Of a DNA stretch of 64,000 bases, positions 51,636-61,018 are shown piece by piece (the first letter of the stretch is position 1; the number at the start of each line of letters is the position of its first letter). The notes beneath the pieces were generated by a model. That model had not been told where the DNA came from. It made no database searches and worked only from the letters and a program-made list of their open reading frames with translations. The DNA comes from Iamia sp038233075 (GTDB lineage Bacteria > Actinomycetota > Acidimicrobiia > Acidimicrobiales > Iamiaceae): positions 80,712 through 144,711 of the forward strand of contig JBBSMQ010000007.1 in NCBI GenBank assembly GCA_038233075.1, given 5' to 3'. The position numbers were made by a program, and so were the translations under genes.

Positions 51636-53558
51636 ATGGCGCAGCAGGGTCCCCAGATTCCCCCACCCGACGACTCCGAGCAGGGGTCGGGGCCGAAGTC
51701 GGGCAAGAACGAGCCCGGCTGGCCCAAGTGGTCGCTCTACCTCCTCGTCGCTGCCTTTCTCGGCGTGATGGTCGTCGCCGTGACCTCCAACAGCGAGGAC
51801 GGCACCGAGGTCCCCTACTCCGCGTTCCGCCAAGAGGTGCAGGACGGCAACGTGGCCAAGATCGAGTACGACAACCCGTCGGGCAACATCGACGGCACCT
51901 ACAAGAACAGCTACAAGGGCGGCGAGACCTTCAAGACCACCGCCCTCCAGCAGGCCCCCGAGGACGTCCTCAGCCTGGCCTCGGAGAACGACGTGGAGCT
52001 CGAGCCCAAGACGCCGGGGCCCAGCTTCTTCGCCACCTGGCTGCCGCTGCTCCTGCCGTTCCTGTTCTTCGGCGGGCTGCTGTGGCTGCTCAACCGGCGG
52101 GCATCGGGCCAGATGGGCAACATCATGTCCATCGGTCGCAGCAAGGCCAAGACCTACAGCACCGAACGTCCCGGCACCACCTTCGCCGACGTGGCCGGCT
52201 ACGAGGGGGTCAAGACCGAGATCAACGAGGTCGTCGACTTCCTGAAGCACCCTGAGCGCTTCGGTCAGATCGGCGCCCGCATCCCCAAGGGCATCCTGCT
52301 CGTCGGGCCCCCGGGCACGGGCAAGACCCTCATCGCCCGGGCCGTGGCCGGCGAGGCTGGCGTGCCGTTCCTGTCGGTGTCGGGCTCGGACTTCATGGAG
52401 ATGTTCGTGGGCGTCGGCGCCAGCCGGGTCCGCGACCTGTTCCAGTCGGCCAAGAAGATGGGCCGGGCCATCATCTTCATCGACGAGATCGACTCCATCG
52501 GGCGCAAGCGAGGCGCCGGCCTCGGCGGCGGCCACGACGAGCGTGAGCAGACCCTCAACCAGATGCTCAACGAGATGGACGGCTTCGAGGCCACCGAGGG
52601 CATCGTGATGATGGCGGCCACCAACCGGCCCGACATCCTCGACTCCGCCCTACTGCGCCCGGGCCGCTTCGACCGCCAGGTCGTCGTCCCCCTGCCGGAG
52701 CAGACCGAGCGCCTCGCCATCCTCAACGTCCACACCAAGGGCAAGCGCATGTCCTCCGAGCTCGACCTCAACGTCGTGGCCCGGGGGACCCCGGGCATGA
52801 GCGGCGCCGAGCTGTCCAACCTGGTCAACGAGGCCGCTCTCCACGCCGTGCGCCAGGGCCGCCAGGAGATCGGCAACGAGGACTTCGAGTACGCCCGCGA
52901 CCGAGTGCTGATGGGCGCCCGCCGCGAGTCGATGGCGCTCTCCGACGCCGAGAAGGAGCTCACCGCCTACCACGAGGCCGGCCACGCCGTGTGCGCCTCG
53001 CTCATGGAGAACGCAGATCCCCTGCACAAGGTGACGATCCTGCCCATCGGCATGGCCCTGGGTGTCACCCAGCAGCTGCCGGTCGAGGACCGCCACAGCT
53101 ACAGCCAGCACTACCTGGAGGACTCCATCGTCGTCGCCATGGGCGGCCGGGTGGCCGAGCAGCTGGTGTTCGGGGTGATGACCACCGGGGCCGGCAACGA
53201 CCTCGAGGTCAGCACCAGCCGAGCCAAGCGCATGGTCACCGAGTGGGGCATGAGCACCAAGGTCGGCCCCCAGGCATGGGGCAACCACGGCCAGGTGTTC
53301 CTGGGCGAGGACCTCATGCAGTCCCGCGACAGCAGCGGCGGGGCTCTCGCCAACATCATCGACCAGGAGATCGAGCGCATCCTGCGCGAGGCCGAGGAGC
53401 GCTGCCGCACCGTGCTCACCGGGAACCGGGCCGGACTCAACCTGGTGGCCCGCTCGCTGCTCGAGCACGAGACCGTCGACGGCGCCACCGTCTCCCGTCT
53501 CGTCCGCATGGCCCGCGAGGGCGCGCCCACCCCCGCCGAGACCACGTCGGTGGATTAG
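51636..53558 (+). CDS. ftsH: ATP-dependent zinc metalloprotease FtsH
   Basis: 640 aa. TM1 lies at about 32-50, a short extracytoplasmic domain (YSAFRQEVQDGNVAKIEYDN) follows, and TM2 at about 128-150. The AAA domain has Walker A GPPGTGKT (about 225), Walker B IFIDEIDSIGRKRG, arginine-finger region LRPGRFDRQVVV, and the zinc site HEAGH (about 447). It degrades unassembled membrane proteins and regulatory proteins. ATG 51636 agrees with the family start; the upstream open frame is not conserved and no strong ribosome site is visible. A Ser/Thr-ending tail (PTPAETTSVD) replaces longer tails of relatives. Confidence 0.95.
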   Translation: MAQQGPQIPPPDDSEQGSGPKSGKNEPGWPKWSLYLLVAAFLGVMVVAVTSNSEDGTEVPYSAFRQEVQDGNVAKIEYDNPSGNIDGTYKNSYKGGETFKTTALQQAPEDVLSLASENDVELEPKTPGPSFFATWLPLLLPFLFFGGLLWLLNRRASGQMGNIMSIGRSKAKTYSTERPGTTFADVAGYEGVKTEINEVVDFLKHPERFGQIGARIPKGILLVGPPGTGKTLIARAVAGEAGVPFLSVSGSDFMEMFVGVGASRVRDLFQSAKKMGRAIIFIDEIDSIGRKRGAGLGGGHDEREQTLNQMLNEMDGFEATEGIVMMAATNRPDILDSALLRPGRFDRQVVVPLPEQTERLAILNVHTKGKRMSSELDLNVVARGTPGMSGAELSNLVNEAALHAVRQGRQEIGNEDFEYARDRVLMGARRESMALSDAEKELTAYHEAGHAVCASLMENADPLHKVTILPIGMALGVTQQLPVEDRHSYSQHYLEDSIVVAMGGRVAEQLVFGVMTTGAGNDLEVSTSRAKRMVTEWGMSTKVGPQAWGNHGQVFLGEDLMQSRDSSGGALANIIDQEIERILREAEERCRTVLTGNRAGLNLVARSLLEHETVDGATVSRLVRMAREGAPTPAETTSVD

Positions 53559-53666
53559 ATTTCGTCGTCACTCGCTCGCTGCGCTCGCTCCGTTCCGACG
53601 AGCTGATCGGGCTCGCTGCGCTCACGCCCATGCTCGCCGACCAGCAAGCTGGACCGCCTCGCGTTC

Positions 53667-53685
53667 CTGGGGGCTCCGCCCCCAG
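53667..53685 (+). terminator. Terminator hairpin after ftsH
   Basis: CTGGGGGC, loop TCC, GCCCCCAG: a perfect 8-bp stem 109 bases after the ftsH stop, in a 198-base gap otherwise without a feature. No T tract follows, as is common in very GC-rich actinobacteria. Confidence 0.5.
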
Positions 53686-53756
53686 ACCCCCAGCGGCTGC
53701 GCCGGCCACAGGCCGTCGGGACACCTCACCCCCTTCGGAGCAAGAACCTTCGGGAT

Positions 53757-54197
53757 TCAGCCGTCCTCGGCGGGGGTCTCGGGTGAGGCGCGGAGGGTGG
53801 CGACGGCGGACCAGAGGTCGGCGGTGGGGGGTTCGCCCAGGAAACTGGCGTGCACCCGGCCGTCGGGGCCGACGATGAGGAGCATGGGCACGGCGTCGAC
53901 GCCGTAGCGCTCATGGAGGCGCGCCCCGTCGACGGCGTCGATGTCCTGCACGGCCACGTCGCCGCTCTCCAGCTGGCGAGCCTTCTCCCAGGTGCCCCGA
54001 CAGGCGAGGCAGGTGGCGGAGCTGAACACGGCCACCAGCCACGGGGCGTCGGGCCGGGCCAGCTCCGACCGGTCCACCTGGTCGGGCACGGCCCAGGTGG
54101 GCCGGGTGGGGGCGTCGAGGCGGGTGCGGGCTCGCAGCACCGCTGCCACCGCCACGGCCACCGCCACCAGCACCGCAACGAGCAGGAGGCGTTCCAC
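53757..54197 (-). CDS. Membrane-anchored thioredoxin-like protein
   Basis: 146 aa. The N-terminal anchor (VERLLLVAVLVAVAVAVAAV) places a thioredoxin fold outside the membrane. The redox motif is SSATCLACRGTWEKARQLE (CLAC in place of CGPC), then VAVQDIDAVDGARLHERYGV and the cis-Pro loop DAVPMLLIVGPDG. It likely passes electrons or disulfides to envelope proteins; the partner is unknown. GTG 54197 is the only start that puts the anchor at the end. The gene upstream ends with a strong hairpin. Confidence 0.85.
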   Translation of the reverse strand: MERLLLVAVLVAVAVAVAAVLRARTRLDAPTRPTWAVPDQVDRSELARPDAPWLVAVFSSATCLACRGTWEKARQLESGDVAVQDIDAVDGARLHERYGVDAVPMLLIVGPDGRVHASFLGEPPTADLWSAVATLRASPETPAEDG

Positions 54198-54261
54198 GGC
54201 CCGAGGTTGCCACGCCCCGGGTCCGACCCTCGGGTCACACGAGTCGCCACCGCCGGGAACC

Positions 54262-54309
54262 GTTCTGAGCCACCCACGCGCCACCAGCGACGCGCTCGTG
54301 GCTCAGAAC
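54262..54309 (-). terminator. 12-bp inverted repeat after DUF5719 gene
   Basis: GTTCTGAGCCAC (54262-54273) is the exact complement of 54298-54309, with a 24-base loop holding a CGCG/CGCG pair. It lies just beyond the stop of the DUF5719 gene (54333) on the minus strand and before the thioredoxin gene. The outer bases (ACCGTTCTG) also start the hairpin at 17989. Confidence 0.6.
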
Positions 54310-54332
54310 AGGGCGGTGAGGCCGCGGCGGTG

Positions 54333-55868
54333 TCAGCCGAGGGTGGTGATGTCGGGGCCGAGGGGGATCCCGAGGGCGGTGGAGCCACCGACGCCGGGCT
54401 CGGACTCCTCATCGTCGGGGTCGGCGGGCCTGCTGATGAGGCGACGCTCGGCGGCGATTGGCCCCGAGGCCTCCACCTCGATCGAGGTCTGGCCGTCGGC
54501 CACCCCGCCCAGCTGGCCGATGTCGAGCTCGCGGTGCTCTCCCGGTGCCAGGGTGACCGGCTCGTCGCCCAGCGGCGCGCTCCGCTCTCCGTCACCGAAG
54601 GCCACCAGCGTCACGTCCACGGCCTCGTCGCCGGGGTTGACCAGGGCGATGCGCTCCGCCTCCGCGTCGGCGGAGCGCAGCCCGGCGGCGAAGACCCAGC
54701 GTGACGAGGCCACGGGGGAACCGGTGCTGGCAAGCTCGGCGCGGTAGATGGTCCCCTCGGTCGCGGAGAGGGACCTCTCCGCGACCACCGGCACACCGTT
54801 GGTGGAGCGGACCTCCAAGGAGTGGCTGATGCCGTCGGGCACCCCATCGGCCAGGTCGACGTCGAGCACTCGGGTCGCCTGGGCCGGCACCTCCAGCGGG
54901 AAGGGATCGACCTCGCCGTTGCGCTGTGGGTCCTCCAGGGCCAGCGAAACCTCGACCTCGGCCGCCTCGTCGGCCGGGTTGAACACGGTGACCTGCTCGT
55001 GGATGCCTTCGGCGCGCAGCCCGGCGGGGAAGCTCCAGGACAGGACGGCGGTGGGCACCGCCGGGGTCACCGTCAGCCCCTTCCGCCGGAACCGCTGAGC
55101 GGCGACCTCCTCCTCCGTGGTGGCCGCGCCCCGACCGCCGAAGGTCTGGATCCGGTCGACGACCACCCCGCCCCGACGGGCGCTGACGACGGTGGCCAAC
55201 ACTGGCCGCACGGTGACGACGGGCGAGACGTCGATCGGGACCACCGAACCGGTGGGCACGGGCAGGCCCTGGAGGTCACTCGGTCGGCGCACACCTTCAT
55301 CGGTGACGAAGGACAGGTCCACCGTGGCCGCGTCGGCGGACGGGTTGTAGACGAGCAGGGTGAGCCGAGCGTCGCGCGTGGTCGCACCGGCGGGCAGCCG
55401 GAGCCGACCCGACGTCCGGGTCTGGCAGGCCGCCACGGCCCGGCCCAGAGGGCCCACGACCTCATGCTCGACGACGACGGTGCCCGACGTCGTCTCTACC
55501 TGGGCTGCGGCCCAGTCGGCCTCCAGCAGGTCCGCCACCCGCAGCCGCACCGTACGCCACGGCGCGACCTCGAGATCCTCGGCGGCGCGGTCGCCGGCGT
55601 CGGACACGACCGTGACCTGACCGGCGGCGGGCTCATCCGACGGGTTGGCGATGACCAGGGTTCCGTCGGCCAGGGTGTCGTCGCCTGCGGTCTGCCCGGC
55701 GCAGAACCACAGCGAGCCGAGGGCGTCGTCGGGAGCGGCGACGGGCACCAGCGTCGACGGGTCCGGCAGTGCCTCGTCGGCATCGACCACCACGCCGTCC
55801 CGCCCGACGACGATGCCCGCCACGAGGAGGGCGGCGATCAGGATCAGCGGCGGCCACCGGCGCGTCAT
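54333..55868 (-). CDS. DUF5719 family secreted protein
   Basis: 511 aa. Signal-anchor RRWPPLILIAALLVAGIVVG, then LWFCAGQTAGDDTLADGTLV, the typical opening of DUF5719 with its WFC motif. Three repeated beta-sandwich-like units follow (LVIANPSDEPA, LLVYNPSADAA, VTVFNPADEAA and IALVNPGDEAV mark strand ends). It is found next to the giant GT2-membrane protein in actinobacteria; function unknown. Start overlaps the stop of that gene (ATGA), so the two are made together. Confidence 0.88.
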   Translation of the reverse strand: MTRRWPPLILIAALLVAGIVVGRDGVVVDADEALPDPSTLVPVAAPDDALGSLWFCAGQTAGDDTLADGTLVIANPSDEPAAGQVTVVSDAGDRAAEDLEVAPWRTVRLRVADLLEADWAAAQVETTSGTVVVEHEVVGPLGRAVAACQTRTSGRLRLPAGATTRDARLTLLVYNPSADAATVDLSFVTDEGVRRPSDLQGLPVPTGSVVPIDVSPVVTVRPVLATVVSARRGGVVVDRIQTFGGRGAATTEEEVAAQRFRRKGLTVTPAVPTAVLSWSFPAGLRAEGIHEQVTVFNPADEAAEVEVSLALEDPQRNGEVDPFPLEVPAQATRVLDVDLADGVPDGISHSLEVRSTNGVPVVAERSLSATEGTIYRAELASTGSPVASSRWVFAAGLRSADAEAERIALVNPGDEAVDVTLVAFGDGERSAPLGDEPVTLAPGEHRELDIGQLGGVADGQTSIEVEASGPIAAERRLISRPADPDDEESEPGVGGSTALGIPLGPDITTLG

Positions 55869-58800
55869 CGCTGGTGCCTCCGGGCCCGCCGGCGCCCGGA
55901 CCGCGTGGTCGGCTGATCGGGCTCGTCCGGTTCGTTCCGGCCCGCCGCCTCGACGGCGTCGTCGGCCTCCTTGGTCCGCTGCGCCAGGCCCGCGACTGCG
56001 GCCGCGGCGCTGGCCACGGGGTCCGCCGGCGGCGGGCCGGGCGCAGCGGTCGCGGCGGCGCGCTCATCCTTCCGCCGAGCTCGGCCCATCGCCGCCCCCC
56101 GACCCGTGAGGGCCAGGAACCAGAGCAGCGGCTGGAGCAGCACCAGAGCCCGCAGGCCGGTGCTGGTGGTGTAGGACACATCGCCGGCGCCTCCGGCCGG
56201 GTCGTCGGCGTGGAGGGCCCAGCCGTAGGCCGTCCCGGTCGCCACCTCCGCGTCGTCGAGGTCGAGCGACCAACGGTCGTCGGCGGGAACCGCCGCCACC
56301 AGATCGGCCTCACCCGGGGACTCGACTGGGATGCGCGCCACCTCGGTCCGACCCGCCGCCGGCTCCCACCCGTCGGGATCGATGGCCGCCGCCCCCGCGG
56401 GGGTGTCGGGCAGCTCGGTGCCGGCCGGCACCGCCGTGACCTCACCCCGCCAGGCCCGGTTGCGGTAGACGAGCAGCGAGCGGTCGGTGTCGACCTGCTC
56501 GAGGTCGAGCTGGCCCTCGAGGGCGGCGACCAGCGCGGTCGGGGGTCGACGGTCGGCCCCGCCGAAGGCCTCCGGTTCGGCTCTGGTGGGCACCACGACG
56601 TAGCGGATGCCCTGGGAACCGAGGATGCGGCCGGCGCGAGCGGTGCGGCGGTCGAGGGCCAGATCGAGCGCATCCTCCAGGCGGTCGGTGCTGGGATGGC
56701 GGGCGCCGGCCCACCGCGAGCGCACGTCCGGCAGGCCGTCGCTGGTGGCCAACGCGATGCGGTCGCGGTAGTCGTGGGCCCCCAGGGGCAAGAGGTCGGG
56801 ATCTCCCGCCCAGAGGATCCGGGCGTCGGGGTCGCCGTCGGCGGTGAGCACCGGCGCCAGCGCTCGGTTGAGGTCGCCGCGCGGCACCCGCCACCGGCCG
56901 TCGAAGGCCCCCGACACCAGGCCCAGCCCGCCCACCAGCAGCGCGGCCGCGGCCGCCACCGAGGTCAGCTGGCGCCAGCCGAAGCCGAAGTGGCGCAGGT
57001 CGACCTCGAAGGCGGCCATGCCCAGCCCGGCGCTCAGAGCCAGGCCCACCGCCGCCGGTACCAGCAGCACCTCGGAGGCCGGCAGGGCCAGGTCGACCCA
57101 GCCCTGGTCCACGGCCACGAACGTCGCCCAACCGGCCAGGGCCATGAACCAGGCGCGCACGGCCCAGGCCAGACGCCACCCACGCCCGATGACCAGGGGC
57201 AGCGCCGCGGGCACGAGGAACGCCCAGGCGAACGGGGTGTCGCCCCAGGGACCGGTCTGGAACCGGAGGAGCTGGACGAGGGTCCGGCCCGCGGCCTCGT
57301 CGGCACCGATGACCGCCGCCCAGCTCCCGCCGTTCGTGAGCAGGGACAGGCTCCAGGGCAGGTGCAGCACCAGGGCGACGGCGATCCCTCCGGCGGCAGT
57401 GCCCAGCAGCCGGGCCACGCCGGCGAGACGTCCCGCGGCGAGCGAACCCACGGCCAACCCGACGGCGATGAGCGCGGCCAGCGCCACGATGGCGGGGGTC
57501 ACGATGGCCCCGAGGGCGATGGCCAGGCCGACGCTCAGCACCCGCGCCACGCCGCTGACGGGGGCGACCGACGTGGCCGTCTCGGCGTCGTCGAGGTCGG
57601 TCCGACCCCACGGAGCGAGGCGCGTGGAGCGGGCCAGCCCCAGCACGATCCACGGCGTCACCGCGTAGGCCGCCAGCGCGGCCCACGACCCATCGGCCAG
57701 CGCGTTGTAGGGGAGCGGCACGGCGGCGTAGACGACCACCGAGGCCGCCGCCGCCCGGATCGAGCCGATCGGTCGGGCCAGACGCCAGATGCCGATGGGA
57801 CCGGCCGGCAGCAGGCCGAGGATAGCGACCTTTCGGGCCACGCCCATGCTGCCCAACGACAGCAGCCCCATCAGCCCGAAGAACCCGTTCCCGGTGGGAG
57901 AGGGCCCGGTGCCGCCTCCGGCGGTGGTCCGCCACCCGGTCAGGTGAGACCGGAGGAGGTCGAACGAGGAGTCGGGGAAGGCGTTGAGGTCGCCCACCGC
58001 GGGAAGGGGTTGGAAGAGGAGGTTGCGGCTGCCGAGGAACATGAGCAGCAGCGTCAACCCGGCGAAGGACACCGCGATCCGGGTCAGGGGGGTGCGCAGA
58101 GCGGCGGACAGGTCGCGTCCGGTCGCGGCGAGGGCACCGAGGCGGTCTGCGCCCGGACCGACCTGGCCGCGCAGGAACGCCGTGAGCCGGGCGCTGCCTC
58201 GCACCTGGAGCTCGCGGACCTCCCGGTCGGGCACCGACCGGACGGCCTTGTTGGCCCGGCGGCGGCCGATGACGGCCCCGCCGTGGCCGAGGTTCCACAT
58301 CCAGGCCGAGACGATGTCGGCCGCGTGGCGGAAGCGGCCGCCGACGAACGCGAAGACGGCTTCGACCACCGAGAGGACCACAGCTTGGGGCAGCACCCGG
58401 AGTGAGTGGGCGGGCCCGTAGTTCGAGAGCAGGGAGCGCACCCGGTGACGCTGCTGCAGGTGGCGCCGGTCGTCGACGGCACGCCGCTCGCCCAGGGCCT
58501 CCAGGTGGCGGGCCACGGCGGTGGGGACGACGAGCACGCGGGCGCCGGCCAGGTGAGCCCGCCAGCACAGGTCGATGTCGTCACCGTGGAGGCTCATCCC
58601 GGCGTCGAAGCCACCGAGGGTGCGGAACAGGTCGGCCCGGACGAGGATGGCCCCCCCGCTGACGTAGAAGACGTCGCGGACTGCGTCGTGCTGCTCCTGG
58701 TCGAGCTCACCGGGGTCGGCCGCCGGGGCCGGAGCGCCGGTCTTGTCGATGGCCCCCCCGACCGAGCGCAGGCGCCGGGGGTCGTGCCAGTCGAGGAGCT

Positions 58801-59218
58801 TGGGTCCGAGGATGGCTCCGTTGGTCCGGAAGGCCTCCTCGACGAGGTGGCGCAGAGCATCGGGGGCCAGGGCGACATCGTCGTGGCAGAGCAGGAAGAA
58901 CGAGGCCCCCTCCACTGCGCCGAGGACGCGGTTGGCAGAGGCCCCGTAGCCCCGGGACTGCTCATCGCGGGCGACGCGGGCATCGGGCAGCACCGCCGCC
59001 ACCCGGGGGCTGGGGTCCTCGGTGCTGCCGGCGTCGATGACCAGGACCGAGAGGGCCTGGTAGCTCTGGGCCGCCAACGAGCGCAGCACCTCCTCGAACC
59101 AGGGGCCGGGGTCGCGCGTGACCACGACAGCCACCACGGCAGGGGCAGCCGCGGTGGCGGCAGGCGCCGCCGGCACGGCCGAGGCGGACCGGTCGGCAGT
59201 CGGGTGGGCGGCGGTCAC
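55865..59218 (-). CDS. Giant GT2 glycosyltransferase with multi-pass membrane region
   Basis: About 1117 aa. An N-terminal GT2 domain (about 30-290) has VVTRDPGPWFEEVLRSLA, LVIDAGSTEDPSP, LLCHDDVALAPDALRHLVEE and SLHGDDIDLCWRAHLAG (DxD-like and ED-type motifs). A basic linker leads to about 12 membrane segments (LTLLLMFLGSRNLLFQP, then LGLLPAGPIGIWRLA), a soluble domain (about 790-960) and a final span with an Arg-rich tail. It is an actinobacterial polymerising or transferring enzyme for envelope glycans; acceptor unknown. GTG 59218 with AGGAGG 15 bases upstream; the frame is open beyond it but not coding-like. Confidence 0.88.
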   Translation of the reverse strand: MTAAHPTADRSASAVPAAPAATAAAPAVVAVVVTRDPGPWFEEVLRSLAAQSYQALSVLVIDAGSTEDPSPRVAAVLPDARVARDEQSRGYGASANRVLGAVEGASFFLLCHDDVALAPDALRHLVEEAFRTNGAILGPKLLDWHDPRRLRSVGGAIDKTGAPAPAADPGELDQEQHDAVRDVFYVSGGAILVRADLFRTLGGFDAGMSLHGDDIDLCWRAHLAGARVLVVPTAVARHLEALGERRAVDDRRHLQQRHRVRSLLSNYGPAHSLRVLPQAVVLSVVEAVFAFVGGRFRHAADIVSAWMWNLGHGGAVIGRRRANKAVRSVPDREVRELQVRGSARLTAFLRGQVGPGADRLGALAATGRDLSAALRTPLTRIAVSFAGLTLLLMFLGSRNLLFQPLPAVGDLNAFPDSSFDLLRSHLTGWRTTAGGGTGPSPTGNGFFGLMGLLSLGSMGVARKVAILGLLPAGPIGIWRLARPIGSIRAAAASVVVYAAVPLPYNALADGSWAALAAYAVTPWIVLGLARSTRLAPWGRTDLDDAETATSVAPVSGVARVLSVGLAIALGAIVTPAIVALAALIAVGLAVGSLAAGRLAGVARLLGTAAGGIAVALVLHLPWSLSLLTNGGSWAAVIGADEAAGRTLVQLLRFQTGPWGDTPFAWAFLVPAALPLVIGRGWRLAWAVRAWFMALAGWATFVAVDQGWVDLALPASEVLLVPAAVGLALSAGLGMAAFEVDLRHFGFGWRQLTSVAAAAALLVGGLGLVSGAFDGRWRVPRGDLNRALAPVLTADGDPDARILWAGDPDLLPLGAHDYRDRIALATSDGLPDVRSRWAGARHPSTDRLEDALDLALDRRTARAGRILGSQGIRYVVVPTRAEPEAFGGADRRPPTALVAALEGQLDLEQVDTDRSLLVYRNRAWRGEVTAVPAGTELPDTPAGAAAIDPDGWEPAAGRTEVARIPVESPGEADLVAAVPADDRWSLDLDDAEVATGTAYGWALHADDPAGGAGDVSYTTSTGLRALVLLQPLLWFLALTGRGAAMGRARRKDERAAATAAPGPPPADPVASAAAAVAGLAQRTKEADDAVEAAGRNEPDEPDQPTTRSGRRRARRHQR

Positions 59219-59321
59219 GGCGGAGCCAGGGTACCTCCTGCCCGGCCCCAGATCGGGTACCCAGCGGGGGCGGAAAGGGGGCCGGAGGCGACCGGGGAGA
59301 CGATGTTCACACCCGCTGTGC

Positions 59322-59350
59322 TTGCAACTGTTTAACAAGATCGGTACGTT
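59322..59350 (+). promoter_or_regulatory. Sigma-70-like promoter
   Basis: TTGCAA (59322-59327), 17-base spacer, TACGTT (59345-59350), in a locally AT-rich patch. The predicted start of transcription is about 59357, giving a short leader before GGAG and the ATG at 59391. This is the clearest promoter in the window. Confidence 0.6.
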
Positions 59351-59390
59351 TGCGAGCAGACCCCCCAACCCCTTCACCCAGGAGCACACC

Positions 59391-59831
59391 ATGCCCGAGA
59401 TCACTGCCGACGAGCTCACCCGAGTCGCCAAGGACACCTTCTACGTCGGTGTCGGCATCGGCATCATCGGCTTCCAGAAGGCCCAGGTCCAGCGAGTCGA
59501 GCTGACCAAGACCCTCAGGGAGCAGGCCGGCGAGGCCAAGGTCCAGCTCGAGAAGCTCACCAACGAGGCCGAGAGCCTCCTCACCGAGCTCCGGGGCCGG
59601 CTCGGCTCCGCCGTCGACACCGCCGATGACCGGGTCAAGGAGATCGAGACCCGTCTCGATGAGGTCGAGTCCCGCTTCGAGTCTCTGCTCGACGAGATCG
59701 AGGCCAAGCTCCCCGAGCAGGCCCGCGAGATCGTCCAGCAGGCCCGCACCACGGCCCGCGATGCCCGCCAGCAGGCCCGCGGCACCGCTCGCGACGCCCG
59801 CTCGCAGGTCCGCTCTGCGGTCGCGGCCTGA
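59391..59831 (+). CDS. Coiled-coil protein with Ala/Arg tail (HBHA-like)
   Basis: 146 aa. A hydrophobic N-terminal segment (DTFYVGVGIGIIGFQKAQVQ) is followed by an unbroken coiled coil (about 45-110: VQLEKLTNEAESLLTELRGR, KEIETRLDEVESRFESLLDE) and a tail of Ala-Arg-Asp-Ala repeats (TARDARQQARGTARDARSQV). The architecture resembles mycobacterial heparin-binding haemagglutinin, whose tail is Lys/Ala-rich, but I see no sequence identity to claim orthology. It may be a surface or membrane-associated structural protein. GGAG seven bases before ATG, own promoter, strong hairpin after it. Confidence 0.75.
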   Translation: MPEITADELTRVAKDTFYVGVGIGIIGFQKAQVQRVELTKTLREQAGEAKVQLEKLTNEAESLLTELRGRLGSAVDTADDRVKEIETRLDEVESRFESLLDEIEAKLPEQAREIVQQARTTARDARQQARGTARDARSQVRSAVAA

Positions 59832-59898
59832 GACTGACCCCTCTCGCCGCCGACCTTCCCCCGGCCGGCGGCGATCTGGAGCCGGTTCGCCGGCGCCC

Positions 59899-59944
59899 CG
59901 CCGAAGGGGCTCGGACCTCCCCCTTGGTCCGGGCCCCTTCGGCG
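59899..59944 (+). terminator. 18-bp two-part terminator hairpin
   Basis: CGCCGAAGGGGC (59899-59910) pairs exactly with 59933-59944, and the inner arms CGGACC/GGTCCG extend the stem around an 8-base loop. It lies 68 bases after the HBHA-like gene. No T tract. Confidence 0.6.
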
Positions 59945-60064
59945 CGTCCGGAGCCCTTCCGGCCCGGAACCCGGTGACGTGGAGCACCTCTGAGCGCTGA
60001 ACGCGCCCTGCAGGCATCGCTCAGCAGTCAGTCGGAAGGTGCGTGGACTGGACGTTCTCGGCGG

Positions 60065-61006
60065 TCAGTCCGCTCCACCGAGCTCGCCCTCATCCTCGAA
60101 GTGGGTCCACCGGCGCACGCGGCCGGCCGGGACCCAGTTGTCCCCGGCGGTGGCGTCGATCCGATCGACGAACCGCTGGCTCACCGGTTCGAGCAGGCGC
60201 AGGAGCTCCATCGTCCGGTCGACCCCAAGCGTCTGCCAGACCACGGCGGTCGCTCGATCGAGCCGGTCCTCCAGCTCCTGGCGATACCGGAGTCCCTCCT
60301 CGTTGACCGACCCCTGGGTAGACAGGCCCCGTCGCTCGAGCTCAGCGTGGGCGTCGCCGATGACTGCATCGTCGGCGCCCCTGCTCCTCGGCACCCACTC
60401 GTCGTCGAACCCGCGCATGGCGTTGTCGAGGACGCCTGCGACGGTGCCCGACAGCCCCTCGGCGAGGTGGATCGCCCAGTGGGTGTCACCCCGGAACTCC
60501 CGGAGGGCGTAGAGCGCAAGCCACGCCGACAGCAGGTCGTCATCTCGGGGCCGGGGTACATCCAGGTGCGCGGCGAAGAACACCCGCCCCGACCGGGGCA
60601 ACACATCGGCCACGACCCAGAGGTCGTCGGCCATCGCCGCCAGCTGGTCGCAGCGCTCGGGGATCGACTGCCGCAGCCCCGCCACGACGGCGGCGTTGCG
60701 GGCGCCCCTCACCTGGTCGAAGGTCGTGTGCCGTCGGCACTCGTCGAGGCAGTACCGGATGGCGTCGGCGTCGATGGAGGAGAAGGCCGCCACCACCGCC
60801 TCGTTGCCCGCCGAGGCGAGGGGGGCGGCGCGCGATGCGATGTAGTAGGTCACGCCCGGGACACCGAGCGCAGCGTGGTTCTCGATGGCGAGCGGGTCGA
60901 AGTGGATCCACGCCAGGAGGCGGTGCGACTCGAAGGCGCAGCGACGAGTGAGATCCATCCAGTCGATGCCGTCCTGGTCGGAGTCGGGAGCATGACGCGT
61001 CGCCAT
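60065..61006 (-). CDS. SCO6745/SalK-type family protein
   Basis: 313 aa. MDLTRRCAFESHRLLAWIHF starts the first helical half. SGRVFFAAHLDVPRPRDDDL, then LSAWLALYALREFRGDTHWA, is the family's hallmark region, in which relatives have RGD.H. The end is GLRYRQELEDRLDRATAVVW. The family was named from Streptomyces; function is not established. ATG 61006. Downstream of the remains of a DUF1905 gene and a VOC gene on the same strand, which looks like a decayed three-gene unit. Confidence 0.85.
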   Translation of the reverse strand: MATRHAPDSDQDGIDWMDLTRRCAFESHRLLAWIHFDPLAIENHAALGVPGVTYYIASRAAPLASAGNEAVVAAFSSIDADAIRYCLDECRRHTTFDQVRGARNAAVVAGLRQSIPERCDQLAAMADDLWVVADVLPRSGRVFFAAHLDVPRPRDDDLLSAWLALYALREFRGDTHWAIHLAEGLSGTVAGVLDNAMRGFDDEWVPRSRGADDAVIGDAHAELERRGLSTQGSVNEEGLRYRQELEDRLDRATAVVWQTLGVDRTMELLRLLEPVSQRFVDRIDATAGDNWVPAGRVRRWTHFEDEGELGGAD

Positions 61007-61018
61007 CGGTCGATCCTC

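Noticed and set aside
55769..58405. 878-codon plus-strand open frame
   Set aside because: Antisense to DUF5719/GT2; low-complexity Gly/Arg/Gln sequence, while the minus strand has clear domains.
60540..61018. Long C-terminal extension of the DUF1905 frame
   Set aside because: It overlaps the intact SCO6745-type gene in another frame and is Arg/Gly/Pro shadow sequence.
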